Below are positions 23,042-35,934 of a stretch of 64,000 bases of DNA, one piece after another. The first letter of the stretch is position 1; each line of letters starts with the position of its first letter. The translations under genes were made by a program, and so were the position numbers. The stretch comes from Alisma plantago-aquatica (Eukaryota > Streptophyta > Magnoliopsida > Alismatales > Alismataceae), in assembly GCA_963693085.1 (NCBI GenBank), contig OY856409.1, forward strand, positions 1,165,953,249 through 1,166,017,248, in the 5' to 3' direction. Under the pieces are notes generated by a model. It was not told the DNA's origin. It was given only the letters and a program-made list of their open reading frames with translations, and searched no databases.

Positions 23042-25791
23042 AACATGTAAACCTTGAGGCATAAAGCCAAAATCTCATATCAGTTCATTAAATAACTGAC
23101 TATTGACTCCAAGGACTTGAGAGTACAGAAATGACACATAGGACTACTATCTATACACTAGACAGACAGGATCTCCACCTGAGATATTACTACTGTCCCT
23201 GATGTTGTTGCTGCTCTTTCTCTGCTATAAGGTTTCTGCTTCTTCGTCTGCGTTCACCTAAAAACATTGGATCCCACGGGGGTGAGACAATTGTAAATTG
23301 TCCCAGCGAGAGATATAACCCTCCGCCAAAACATTGTTATAGTAGTTTATTATAATTAAAAATTGAATAGGAGTTCTTATGTGTTATCAACAATATTAAT
23401 CATTGAATGAACATAGTAAAGTAATCTCCTTTCCTAAGGAGAACATTGCATCTATCCCTAACAGAAGCATAGTTCATCCATCTTCTTGAAATAAATAGAA
23501 AGAGGTATGAATAACATCTATCAACTAAAGATGCATAAAAGAAATACAACAGCAGTCAATGAATTTTCCATATTCAATCCTTAAGTAAACATGCTATACA
23601 GTTGATTACATTTTACAATCACATTTATGCCCTGAGAAGATGAGGTATACCACTCATGCTCCAACCGACCACTGTGAAGTCGAAATCGGTACATTACATA
23701 GGTCAATAGAAGAACCAGATTTCTATGACCTCATCCTCCTCAGTCAGCATGAGGACCAACTGCAGGACATCTAATGTCTCTGCTATATATAGCTTTCCAA
23801 GGTATACTGGCAACTTCGCTAACAGAGTTACAGTGGTGTGCTGTACTCTCTTTGCGATCGTGAGATTTCATGTTTATCTCCATCGATCCGGTATTAACAT
23901 TATTGGGAGATGTGTACGACATCTAACCCAATCATCAGGAGATTCGTGATACATCCATCTCGGTACATATAATGAAGGACTGAGAGATTCAATGTTTATC
24001 TCACATCAATTCCTCCATTAGGGCATAAGGATATTCACACCCATAACCCCCACATACTCAAAAGTATGCCCTTCGGGTTTTTTCCGCAGAGCAACCTATT
24101 TCACCATCACCAATTTGCTGATGATGATGGTTCTATGGTCAGGGCTCTACATGATATGATTTCACTTGATTAATTAAGTACATTAACATATTCTTTTAGC
24201 ATCAGTCAAGTTCTCAAACATAACTTATTCAGACAAGTGTTATAAAGAAACATGTACAATTTTCATCAATCACTTCTCAGTCTTTATAAGACACTGGGAT
24301 CTCAGTCCCTCATTCCATTTCTTTAAAAGTTCACATCCCTCAACAACATCATTATCATACTTATTAACTTTGGGTATTCATACCCTCAATTCATCACTAT
24401 CACTGTTACCACTTATTAGGTAACTATTACCTCCAGGTTCTCAGACCGAGGTATACATAATACTTGTTATACAAGTATCTCACATGGCTCACAAGGCCTT
24501 AAGTGTTTTGTCACCTTTCACTACGCAACATCTTATTCATGTAACGCATAAGGTTCCTGCACATTTTGTCACTTCTACTAAACAACAACAACATTAGGCA
24601 CATAAGGCCATTCATCATATTTATGATATGAATGTCATAGCTTGAATCTGGCTATGTTCACCATCTCATGATGTCCGCATGATTAATAGACATGATAACA
24701 GTCATGTAAATCATTTATCACATCATATGAAACAATAATAACACCACCATCCTTTATCAGGATTAAGGTTATCTATCAAATAGGGCTTTTCATTCCCCTT
24801 ACTCAAAATTAGGGTTAGCATTTCCCATCTTACATTAATTAGGGTTTCATGCTCACATTATTAGTTCAACCCTAATATATTACTCCACACCTCTAGGAGC
24901 ATTCAAAGATGTCATAAGTATTTGCTTATGATCACCATTCTCATCATATATCAATAATGATCATCAATTCAAGGTATGAGCTAATTTCTCATCCTTGTCA
25001 TGGTATGATTACATCATACTCATTGATTTGGCTTACGCCATTCTCAAGGTATGTTAATCAACATTTGTCAAGGTACATTGAGTTCATTACATCTTTATTG
25101 TAACAATTACGTATCACACACTCCATGTGTTTCTTATCCAAGAATATTGCATTAGAGGTTTATCAATCTATGTTTACTCTGAAATGCTGAATGTGATATC
25201 TATCATGTCTTGATGTATCACCTTCTTCTCATTTCCATCTTTCTTAAGTTAATCAACTAACCTTGTATTAAGGTATTTCCCTCTTAATACTTTATCCACT
25301 AACTTGTCACTTTCATCATATGGTTCATAGGTCACACATTAGAACTATTCTACTATCTTTAATGATATGGACTTATCCAATGGTTAGACATTGTTGATAT
25401 AGGATAAACCATCACCAACCACTTTGGGTATTTCCAACCCATGAGATGATATTTACTCCCATTATGTAGTTTTGTATACATCACTCCTAAGAGTTTCTTA
25501 TCCTCATCTTTGTAATGTACGTAGGATGATTACACATGTATAGAGTTATATGTTTAAGGATCTAGGCATCATCTTGTCTCTTAGACCCTTATTCATTAGA
25601 ATCACCACATTATCATTCATATGGTTCATCAACCTTACCCTTCATGTTAATAACATTTTCATCTTATTTAATTATATTAGCCACACCCCTCTTTGGTGTA
25701 TTGGATATTAAACCATCACTTGGGTTTCACATATCATAGTATCATTACATGGCATCACCCTGGATTGAGTCTTACATCTCCTCATTGCATC

Positions 25792-26010
25792 AGGGTTCCA
25801 TATAACATCATTCTAATTTAGGGTTTCATATGGCATTATTCTAGATCAGGGTTTCTCATTCCATAACCCACAATTAGGGTTTACTATTCCCATCACATTA
25901 CCATAGATTAGGGTTTCTCATAACATTAATCTCAATCAGGGTTTCTTATAACATTAACCTCAATTAGTATTTCTCATAGATTCACCCTCAATTAGGGTTT
26001 CAGGATCTCT
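25792..26010. repeat. Degenerate 28-bp agggttt array, B left LTR
   Basis: Units like 'agggtttctcataacattaa' plus 'cctcaatt' recur with a period near 28 bases. The same array is at 34213-34425 in the right LTR. It resembles plant telomere repeats only in the word agggttt; the spacing is not telomeric. Confidence 0.75.
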
Positions 26011-26350
26011 TTATTAAGGATCATACCCTAATTACTTAATCATTCATGTTGAAGATGTTGAGACTTATCCATTACATGATTATCATTCATGTAGGAAGTC
26101 CTCTCTCTCTCTCTTATCCTCTATAAGATGATACTTACTTTAGACTTGATTAGATTAAATCAACTTAATCTTGAATGAAGAATTGACACTTAATCCATTG
26201 TGTCATTACTTTCATAATCATCAGAGATTAATTGTCTAAAGGGTACTAATCACCCTATCTCCTTAAGGGTACAATTAATATAATCACTCTTGGTTCACAT
26301 CATGAAATGTTCAATTAAACAACTGACCTTTAGTTACTTTGAGTGTTCAT

Positions 26351-27540
26351 ACGGTTTGGTTAATTACCTTATAAACGATATTGGTCACTTGGACCCCAAA
26401 TGGTCTTGACCAATCAGACCTCAAACGGTCTTGCTAGTAATACCTTCAAATGGTTTAAGACCGTTTAGATCTCCAAACGGTCTTGAACATACCATGGAAA
26501 CCGTTTGGTAAAGTTGGACCTTGAAACCATTTCACAAAGTAACATTTGAAACCGATTGCTAAAGTTGGAGTTGAAACCGTTTAGGCCTCAACTGGTTTGG
26601 GATTGTTTGGTCCCAAATGGTCTTGAGACCGTTTGGACTCAAATGGTCTGGAGACTGTTTGGTCCAAACCTCCTCAAAACCGAATGGACCAAATATGGTC
26701 TCCACCAATCAAGTTGCTTTAGGGTCTTCAATGTTGATTCCTTCATTAATTGAATCTATGTATCCACTCATCAATTGAACCTAACACCATACTTCAAATG
26801 AGCTTAATAGATCATAATTCAACTGATTTAACCCTCAATTGAACATCAATTAGGGTTTATATCAATTGGATCAGGGATTGAAATCGATGAACCTTTAATA
26901 TTAGTCATTGTATTATTAATTACTTTGAAACTATTGGACAATCATTCAAAATGGACATGACCTGACCTCAAACGGTCTTGAGGTTGTTTGGATGACCTCC
27001 AAATGGTCTTGAAATAGTTTTCCCATCATATCATCAAAATCCATGACCTCCAATTAGAGTTTGGGTCATTGGATCGATCATCAAATCAGCACTTAATTGC
27101 ATTTCAATTTGGTATCTCTAGACCTTCCAAAACTCAACCATACTTAACCCTAGACCTCCAAACGGTCTTGGGTGACCCTCGAACGGTCTTCAGACTGTTT
27201 GGGTGATCCCCAAATGGTTTTGAAACCGTTTGGGCTAATCAACCCATAGTTCCAAGTCAATTGATGATGAAATCATCACTTAACCCGATTAGGGTTTGGT
27301 GATTGATGGACCTTCAACTCATGAACCAATTGGAACTAATAAATTATAATTAGTGGTTAGTTAACCAACATCATTATTAACAATTCTCCAAATGGTCAAC
27401 CCTAGTCAACACCTCCAAACGGTTTGAAACTGTTTGCCCTCAAACGGTTTGATGAAACTGTTTCCTTTCAAACGGTTTGAAACCGTTTTCTCCCAAACGG
27501 TTTGTGAAACCGATTGAGCATCTTTGTTGAAACCGTTTGC
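26351..27540. repeat. AAACGGT...ACCGTTT inverted-motif array, B left LTR
   Basis: Dozens of copies of a word close to CAAACGGTCTTGA and its reverse complement alternate over 1.2 kb, often paired as short palindromes (AAACGGTCTTGAGACCGTTT type, or AAACGGTTTGAAACCGTTT type). Copies differ by one or two bases. The array is retained in the right LTR and in LTR C. Confidence 0.9.
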
Positions 27541-28921
27541 ACTTGATATTTAGAGAGGTGTGTGCTTATCATACTCAAGCTATAAACTCATGAAACCTGC
27601 TGTGGTTTCCATGGTGATTGCATCAATCAACCAAATCAAATTTCGGGAATGTAAAAAGGATCATCAAGTGATAAGGAATTGATTGAAATAACAATATTAA
27701 GGGTTCAACTTATAAAACCCACCTCCAATTGAGCTCCAAATCTCAAAGATCACGGCAAAAATGGTGGATGAAGCTTTTACAACTCCCCCTAAGCTCATCC
27801 TCAAGCTTCTGGTTGAAAATATTGGCTAGGGTTGAAGATGGAGTGAAGAAAAGAAGAAATCAAAGATTTATTTTCGATTTCCACCATGGAATCAAGGGGA
27901 AAAGAGGTCAAGAACATTACCAACAGGTTGGGGGTCGTCCTCCTGATCCTCCCATGCACCTTGGTTGGTTTCCAAGCAAAGAGAAGAGGTGGGTTCCGAA
28001 AAAGCCTTTGTTTCGGCTAGGAAAGGATCTTTTTATAAGAAATTCAATGAAAGAGAAAATGTTTTTATAAGTCTTTTAATTCCAAAATTGTTTCAACCTT
28101 CTCCCCCTTGGTTTCTTGTATACAAAGGAATCTCTATCCCCACCGATCTCCCTTCCATTATCCAAGAATAAAGGGAAAAGAAATTAAGCACCTTAACCCT
28201 TATAATAATAATTTCCATAATTGAGTGGAAATTCTTTTTCTTATAATAATGGTGAGTGGAGTTTTCACCTCCTTGGGATATACTCGTGACTTTGCAATTA
28301 TTAAGGATGTCCACATACATATGAATCCAACCATATTAATTTTTGGTTGAAGGACCTTCAATTATTTTATTTATTTTTGCATTAAATTGAATTAAGGTTC
28401 CAATTAGGCTTAAATCTTGATTATTTTAATATCAAGATTCTCTCTTCTCCAACATAATTCAAATGAGGCGCCCCTCTCATTTTATTTGCTCTACATGATG
28501 CCAAGAAACATTAGGGACCTTATTGAAGTTGTAATTTGCATATTGAACCATAGGTTTTGGGTAAATTACACATTACACCAAAACTAGGTTTTTATGCACA
28601 AACATTGTTTTATTAGTTCTTTCTTGGTACTCAGGCTTTCATAAGCCATTCCTATGCATCATTTTCATTCTCATGATGCCAAAATTATTGAGGAACATAT
28701 TATTATGTAACATTTCCAATTTAACCCCTCATATTGGGTAATTTGCACATTAGTCCAAAATAAGCAAACATTGCTTCAACATTATTCAAACAGGACCAAA
28801 ATTGAAACATAAGTTCCTCTTGAGCCTTAATTACTTTTCACCAAACAAAATTAAGGATTTGATTATATTTCTTAAGAAAAACTTCTAGGGTTAAGGCATA
28901 ACCCAGGTCAGGGATGTTACA

Positions 28922-28941
28922 AATTATAAACCCCTAACAAG
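28922..28941 (-). other. Polypurine tract region of element B
   Basis: On the minus strand 'ttgttaggggtttataatt' directly precedes the LTR start. The equivalent in A is 'attaggggttgataat', preceded in both by a 'cgggacgaaatcc'-like block. Confidence 0.65.
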
Positions 28942-30355
28942 GATTTCGTCCCGAAAATCCCAGATAAAGGGAGACATATATTATTCATGCATCATATCAT
29001 CATGTCTTCACATAACATCTCATTATTATGAAGACACTATAGAGATTTGATCAACACAAGGTTATTTCACACAAATTATCATGGATTGGTTCACATGGGA
29101 CACATACTCCCATGTTCCTTAGTTAATTCAACATTTCACATTCAAGATTCATAATTATATTCTATCACCCACTTAGTACTATAAGCATTTTCATACTTTA
29201 ATTGTACCACCTTACCTGATGACATAGCACAAGCTTTCCTTATTTCTTGCACTAACTATCTCATTAGTTGTGCATTCTTTTACCATAAAGAGAGGTTACA
29301 TATCAACCAGGAACTTTTCTCAAAGATATCTTCAATTGTTATGTTTATACAAAACATAAATCCCTAACATGCGATGTTCATACTATTTTGCATGATTAAT
29401 TTGATTTCATGATTGACCTTTCTAGATAATCAGCATAAATCATCAGATATTTCTTAGATACCAGAACATCTTATCTTGGTATTTATCATATGTGTTGGAA
29501 ACACATCACATCTTTATCTTACTTTCATCTTGGGACATAACTTGTTACATACATATCCACCTTGGAACTAGAGTCCAAGATAAACTGATACTTTTCTAAG
29601 TATCCATCATATGAACATTTTTATCTTATGCACATCAAGTGTTCTAAGACTCACTTGATTGCCAACTCCCTGAAAGGAAAGAAAACAAGGAATCATATTC
29701 CTTTCTTTATTATTATTATCTAACATGTTTATAATCATCTTAGGATATCATCATATTTTCCATTTCTTCATTATGTGAAAAGACCTTTATTATACTTACA
29801 ATTTTATTGGACAGGGTTCATCTCCCTTGTTCTCATTCTTATCTTATGAGGAATATACTTTTAGTTCCTCATACAAACATGCTCATCTGAGATTATCTCA
29901 GACTTCTCTTTCTTATGCTTAGGATTTGACACATTTATTCATTCCATATTTCTTATTTCATGATACTCATTAGATTGTCTCAAAATGACTACTTGATCAG
30001 AGCAATAAAAAAGATAACAATCTAAGAGTTTCCATACTCACTTTATCATCAATAGTTGTATACCTGGCCAGGGTATATAAATACTGAGATTAAGTAGTAT
30101 GCACTTTTTATACTATCATATTCCTTCCTTTTCATATTATCACAAAAATAAGACTTAACATTACTGGATTTTATCCAGGCATCTCTTCAATACCTCATCT
30201 TCTTTTCATAGAGGTAAGAGCAACATGAAACATCTATAATGTTTACTATGCAAAATGTAAGTCCTCATAGGACTAAACAAGAGTAGCTCAATCAATTACC
30301 TTCTCAGTTTAACTCAGGAAACCATAAAAGACATATAAGAATGACATTATTTTGT
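28942..30355 (-). mobile_element. Element B internal region downstream of the Gag-like ORF, non-coding
   Basis: About 1.4 kb of AT-rich sequence between the stop of the Gag-like ORF and the 3' LTR. No protease, RT, RNase H or integrase motif is visible on either strand and there is no long open frame. Pol therefore appears to have been replaced or deleted rather than merely mutated. Confidence 0.75.
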
Positions 30356-31099
30356 CTAACCTGTCATGATTCGTGGATTATTCACTGCCTCAGGCTGACT
30401 CTGCCTCAGAGGTTGATTCATCATAACATTTCTGGCTGAGCAATTTCTTGCCAGATGTCCTACCTGTCTGCATTGGTAGCAAATTCTGGGTGCCATGTAT
30501 GGTCTAGAGGGTTCTTTACCCTTTCTAGATGACCATTGCCTTGGTGCACTAGGTCCTGGTTGTACTGGTGGTACCAAAGTCTTTCCCTTTTTGGAACTAC
30601 TAGGCCCCTGTCCCTGGATTTGGATAGGCCTTTTCTCAATTCTCTCTTCCTTGTTCTTTGTTGGACGATTCTTTACAATATGTCCACGCTTTCTACACCT
30701 ATAGCAAATTCTGCTTTTGGGTTGAAACCTATTCTTTCCTTCACTATTTATTGATTCAACAGGTTGAGGTTGAGCACATACTTGTTCTAAGTCCAGAACT
30801 TCATCACTTCCCATTGCTTCCACCTGCTGATGTGGATTACATATCATGTTGATGTCCAAAACATCATCATTAGGGGCTGGTAATCTAGGTTGTATTGCTA
30901 TTGCTCGATCCACTAAATACATCATGGTTGCCCTGAGTTCCCCAACAGTGATACCTAAGGAATGATTTCTTATCATGGTTGGATTAGCTAGAGGGTTCTC
31001 AGGCAATTGTCCCTCTCTTGCTTGCTCCCCTATACCTCTTCTTGGTGCAGCATTGCTGCTTTCTACAGCAAACTCCTCATGTGACCCAGTCATCTTCAA
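30356..31099 (-). CDS. gag: Intact Gag-like protein with two zinc knuckles (element B)
   Basis: A 247-aa open frame on the minus strand, uninterrupted although the neighbouring elements are decayed. Its start (MKMTGSHEEFAVESS) aligns with the A, D and F Gag starts, which supports the start at 31099; MTGSHEEF at residue 3 is an alternative. It lacks the Retrotrans_gag capsid core. The N-terminal part is followed by an acidic linker, a first knuckle at residues 132-145 (CYRC, His140, but Arg in place of the last Cys), a basic Pro/Ser-rich stretch and a complete CX2CX4HX4C knuckle at 207-220 (CYQCRQVGHLARNC). It ends at VNNPRIMTG, exactly where protease begins in A. It is probably a nucleocapsid-like RNA-binding protein; capsid function is unlikely. 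Confidence 0.85.
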   Translation of the reverse strand: MKMTGSHEEFAVESSNAAPRRGIGEQAREGQLPENPLANPTMIRNHSLGITVGELRATMMYLVDRAIAIQPRLPAPNDDVLDINMICNPHQQVEAMGSDEVLDLEQVCAQPQPVESINSEGKNRFQPKSRICYRCRKRGHIVKNRPTKNKEERIEKRPIQIQGQGPSSSKKGKTLVPPVQPGPSAPRQWSSRKGKEPSRPYMAPRICYQCRQVGHLARNCSARNVMMNQPLRQSQPEAVNNPRIMTG

Positions 31100-31198
31100 G
31101 TTCTTCTTCTCCTATATGAGTAGAAGACACTATCAGATACACTGGAAGACACTAGAACAGACTCTACTACCTTAGTCCTATGTCTTTGTAGACTCAGC

Positions 31199-31222
31199 GA
31201 ACCTAGAGCTCTGATACCACTA
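31199..31222 (-). other. Primer-binding site of element B
   Basis: On the minus strand TGGTATCAGAGCTCTAGGTT matches the initiator-Met-tRNA complement exactly over its first 12 bases. It lies a few bases from the end of the right LTR (which ends GGATGCCACA) and about 110 bases upstream of the Gag-like start. Confidence 0.9.
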
Positions 31223-34212
31223 AATTGTGGCATCCAACTTATATTAACAGAATTTACTTAAGCGGAAGTGAATCATTTGCAGCGAATTACCAAAAATCAC
31301 TAAAAATTAAAACTTTTGCAAAGAGATCCACATATAGAAAATCTTTTTCATCAAGAACCAAAGTATAACATTTACATCATGTTCCATAAGTACACAACCT
31401 ATACTATCACTTCTTGAGGATTACAACATCAGCTGTCCTATTCAACATTATATATATATAAACAACATGAAAACCTCAAGGCATCAAGCCAAAATCTCAG
31501 ATCAGTTCATTAAATTACTGACTACTGACTCCGAGGACCTGAGAGTACAGAGACGACACATAGGACTACTATCTATACACTAGACAGGTAGTATCTCCAC
31601 CTGAGGTATTACTACTATCCCTGATGCTGTTGCTGCTCTTTCTCTGCTATAAGGTTTCTGCTTCTTCGTCCGCATTCACCTAAAAATATTGGATCCCACG
31701 GGGGTGAGACAATTGTAAATTGTCTCAGCGGGAGATATAACTCTCCGCCAAAACATTGTTATAGTAGTTTATTATAATTAAAAACTGAATAGGAGTTCTT
31801 ATGTATTATCAACCATATTAATCTTTGAATGAACAGAGTAAAGTAATCTCCTTTCCTAAGGAGAACATTGCATCTATCCCTGACATAAACATAGTTCATC
31901 CATCTTCTTGAAATAAATAGAAAGAGGTATGAATAACATCTATCAACTAAAGATGCATAAAAGAAATACAACATCAGCCAATGAATTTTCTGTATTCAAT
32001 CCTTAAGCAAACATGCTATATGGCTGATTACATTTTACAATCACATTTATGCCCTGAGAAGATGAGGTATACCACTCATGCTCCAACCGACCACTGCGAA
32101 GTCGAAATCGGTACCATACATAGGTCAATAGAAGAGTCGGATTTCTATGACCTCATCCTCCTCAGTCAGCATGAGGACCAACTGTAGGACATCTAATGTC
32201 TCTACTATATATAGCTTTCCAGGGTATACTGGCAACTTCTCTATCAGAGTTATAGTGGCGTGATGTACTCTCTTTGCGATCATGAGATTTCATGTTTATC
32301 TCCATCGATCCAGTATTAAAATTATTGGGAGATGTGTACGACATCTAACCCAATCATCGAGAGATTCGTGATACATCCATCCCGGTACATATAATGAAGG
32401 GCTGAGAGATTCAATGTTTATCTCACATAAATTCCTGTATTAGGGCGTAAGGATATTCACGCCCATAACCCCCACATACTCAAAAGTATGCCCTCCGGGT
32501 TTTTTCCGCGGAGCAACCCATTTCACCATCACCAATTTGCTGACGATGATTGTTCTATGGTCAGGGCTCTACATGATATGACTTCACTTGATTAATTAAG
32601 TACATTAGCATATTCTTTTAGCATCAGTCAAGTTCTCAAACATAACTTATTCAAACCAGTGCTATAAAGAAACATGTACTATTTTCATCAATCACTTCTC
32701 AGTCTTTATAAGACATTGGGATATCAGTCCCTCATTCCATTTCTTTAAAAGTTCACATCCCTCAACAACATCATTATCATACTTATTAACTTTGGGTATT
32801 CATACCCTCAATTCATCACTATCACTGTTACCACTTATTAGGTAACTATTACCTCCAGGTTCTCAGACCGAGGTATACATAATACTTGTTATACAAGTAT
32901 CTCACATGGCTCACAAGGCCTTAAGTGTTTTGTCACCTTTCACTAGGCAACATCTTATTCATGGAACTCATAAGGTTCATGCACATTTTATCACTTCTAC
33001 TAAACAACAACAACATTAGGCACATAAGGCCATTCATCATATTTATTATATGAATGTCATAGCTCGAATCTTGCTATGTTCATCATCTCATGATGTCCAC
33101 ATGATTAATAGACATGATAACAGTCATATAAATCATTTATCACATCATATGAAACAATAATAACACCACCATCCTTTATCAGGATTAAGGTTATCTATCA
33201 AATAGGGCTTTTCATTCCCCTTACTCAAAATTAGGGTTAGGGTTTCCCATCTTACATTAATTAGGGTTTCATGCTCAAATTATTAGTTCAACCCTAATAT
33301 ATTACTCCACACCTCTAGGAGCATTCAAAGATGTCATAAGTATTTGCTTATGATCACCATTCTCATCATATATCAATAATGATCATCAATTCAAGGTATG
33401 AGCTAATTTCTCATCCTTGTCATGGTATGATTACACCATACTCACTGATTTGTCTTACCCCATTCTCAAGGTATGTTAATCAACATTTGTCAAGGTACAT
33501 TGAGTTCATTACATCTTTATTGTAACAATTACATATCACACACTCCATGTGTTTCTTATCCAAGAATATTGGATTAGAGGTTCATCAAGGTATGTTCACT
33601 CTAAAATACTGAATGTGATATCTATCATGTCTTGATGTATCACCTTCTTCTCATTTCCATCTTTCTTAAGTTTATTAACTAACCTTGTATTAAGGTATTT
33701 CCCTCTTAATGCTTGATCCACTAACTTGTCACTTTCATCATATGGTGCATAGGTCACACATTAGAACTATCCAACTATCTTTAATGATATGGACTTATCC
33801 AATGGTTAGACATTGTTGATATAGGATAAACCATCACCAACCACTTTGGGTATTTCCAACCCATGAGATGATATTTACTCCCATTATGTAGTTTTGTATA
33901 CATCACTCCTAAGAGTTTCTTATCCTCATCTTTGTAACGTGCATAGGATGATTACACATGTATAGAGTTAGATGTTTAAGGATCTAGGCATCATCTTGTC
34001 TCTTAGACCCTTATTCATTAGAATCACCACATTATCATTCATATGGTTCATCAACCTTACCCTTCATGTTAATAAAATTTTCATCTTATTTAATTATATT
34101 AGCCACACCCCTCTTTGGTGTATTGGCTATTAAACCATCACTTGGGTTTCACATATCATAGTATCATTACATGCCATCACCCTGGATTGAGTCTTACATC
34201 TCCTCATTGCAT

Positions 34213-34425
34213 CAGGGTTCCATATAACATCATTCTAATTTAGGGTTTCATATGGCATTATTCTAGATCAGGGTTTCTCATTCCATAACCCACAATTAGG
34301 GTTTACTATTCCCATCACATTACCCTAGATTAGGGTTTCTCATAATATTAACCTCAATTAGGGTTTCTTATAACATTAACCTCAATTAGTATTTCTCATA
34401 TATTCACCCTCAATTAGGGTTTCAC
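34213..34425. repeat. Degenerate 28-bp agggttt array, B right LTR
   Basis: Copy of the array at 25792-26010, with small differences between units. Confidence 0.75.
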
Positions 34426-34770
34426 GATCTCTTTATTAAGGATCATACCCTAATTACTTAATCATTCATGTTGAAGATGTTGAGGCTTATCCATTACATG
34501 ATTATCATTCATGTAGGAAGTCCTCTCTCTCTCTTATCCTCTATAAGATGATACTTACTTTAGACTTGATTAGATTAAATCAACTTAATATTGAATGAAG
34601 AATTGACACTTAATCCATTGTGTCATTACTTTCATGATCATTAGAGATTAATTGTCTAAAGGGTACTAATCACCCTATCTCCTTAAGGGTACAATTAATA
34701 TAATCACTCTTGGTTCACATCATGAAATGTTCAATTAAACAATTGACCTTTAGTTACTTTGAGTGTTCAT

Positions 34771-35934
34771 ACGATTTGGTTAATTACCTTATAAACGATC
34801 TTGGTCACTTGGACCCCAAATGGTCGTGACCAATCAGACCTCAAACGGTCTTGCTAGTAATACCTTCAAACGGTTTAAGACCATTTAGATCTCCAAACGG
34901 TCTTGAACATACCATGGAAATCGTTTGGTAAAGTTGGACCTTGAAACTGTTTGACAAAGTAACATTTGAAACCGATTGCTAAAGTTGGAGTTGAAACTGT
35001 TTAGGCCTCAACTGGTTTGGGATCGTTTGGTCCCAAACGGTCTTGAGACCGTTTGGTCCAAACCTCCTCAAAACTGAATGGACCAAATATGGTCTCCACC
35101 AATCAAGTTGCTTTAGGGTTTTCAATGTTAATTTCTTCATTAATTGAATCTATGTATCCACTCATCAATTGGACCTAACATCATACTTCAAATGAGCTTA
35201 ATAGATCATCCTTCAACTGATTTAACCCTCAATTGAACATCAATTAGGGTTTAGTATCAATTGGATCAGGGATTGAAATCGATGAACCTTCAATATTAGT
35301 CATTGTATTATTAATTACTTTGAAACTATTGGACCATCATTCAAAATGGACATGACCTGACCTCAAACGGTCTTTAGGTCGTTTGGATGACCTCCAAACA
35401 GTCTTGAAACCGTTTTCCCATCATATCATCAAAATCCATGACCACCAATTAGGGTTCGGGTCATTGGATCGATCATCAAATCAACACTTAATTGCATTTC
35501 AATTTGGTATCTCTAGACCTTCCAAAACTCAACCATACTTAACCCTAGACCTCCAAATGGTCTTGGGAGACCCTCAAACGGTCTTGAGACCGTTTGGGTG
35601 ATCCCCAAATGGTTTTGAAACCGTTTGGGCTAATCAACCCATAGTTCCAAGTCAATTGATGATGAAATCAGCACTTAACCCGATTAGGGTTTGGTGATTG
35701 ATGGACCTTCAACTCATAAACCAATTGGAACTAATCAATTATAATTAGTGGTTCATTAACCAACATCATTATCAAAAAATATCCAAATGGTCAACCCTGG
35801 TCAACACCTCCAAATGGTTTGAAATTGTTTGCCCTCAAACAATTTGATGAAACTGTTTCCTTTCAAACGGTTTGAAACCGTTTGCTCCCAAACAGTTTGT
35901 GAAACTAATTGAGCATCTTTGTTGAAACCGTTTG
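34771..35934. repeat. AAACGGT...ACCGTTT inverted-motif array, B right LTR
   Basis: Collinear with the array at 26351-27540. It is slightly shorter because one block near 35040-35060 is missing. Confidence 0.9.

Larger units (their letters stand above)
22801..28921 (-). mobile_element. Element B left (3') LTR
   Basis: This 6121-base LTR, read on the minus strand, starts TGTAACATCCCTGACC at 28921 and ends at the target duplication 22796-22800. Landmarks are a TA microsatellite near 23023-23041, a degenerate 28-base 'agggtttctcataacatta' array at 25792-26010, a CT run at 26101-26113, an inverted AAACGGT array at 26351-27540 and the conserved ttataagttgaaccc block at 27700-27720. The open frames at 27729-28070 and 27965-28171 recur in the other LTR with changes and are not convincing genes. 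Confidence 0.92.

Noticed and set aside
25792..26010. Interstitial telomere repeat
   Set aside because: The word agggttt recurs with a 28-base period and unrelated sequence between, not as uninterrupted TTTAGGG.
27729..28070. 113-aa open frame in the B left LTR
   Set aside because: The counterpart in the right LTR has a different frame and length, so it is not conserved as a protein.
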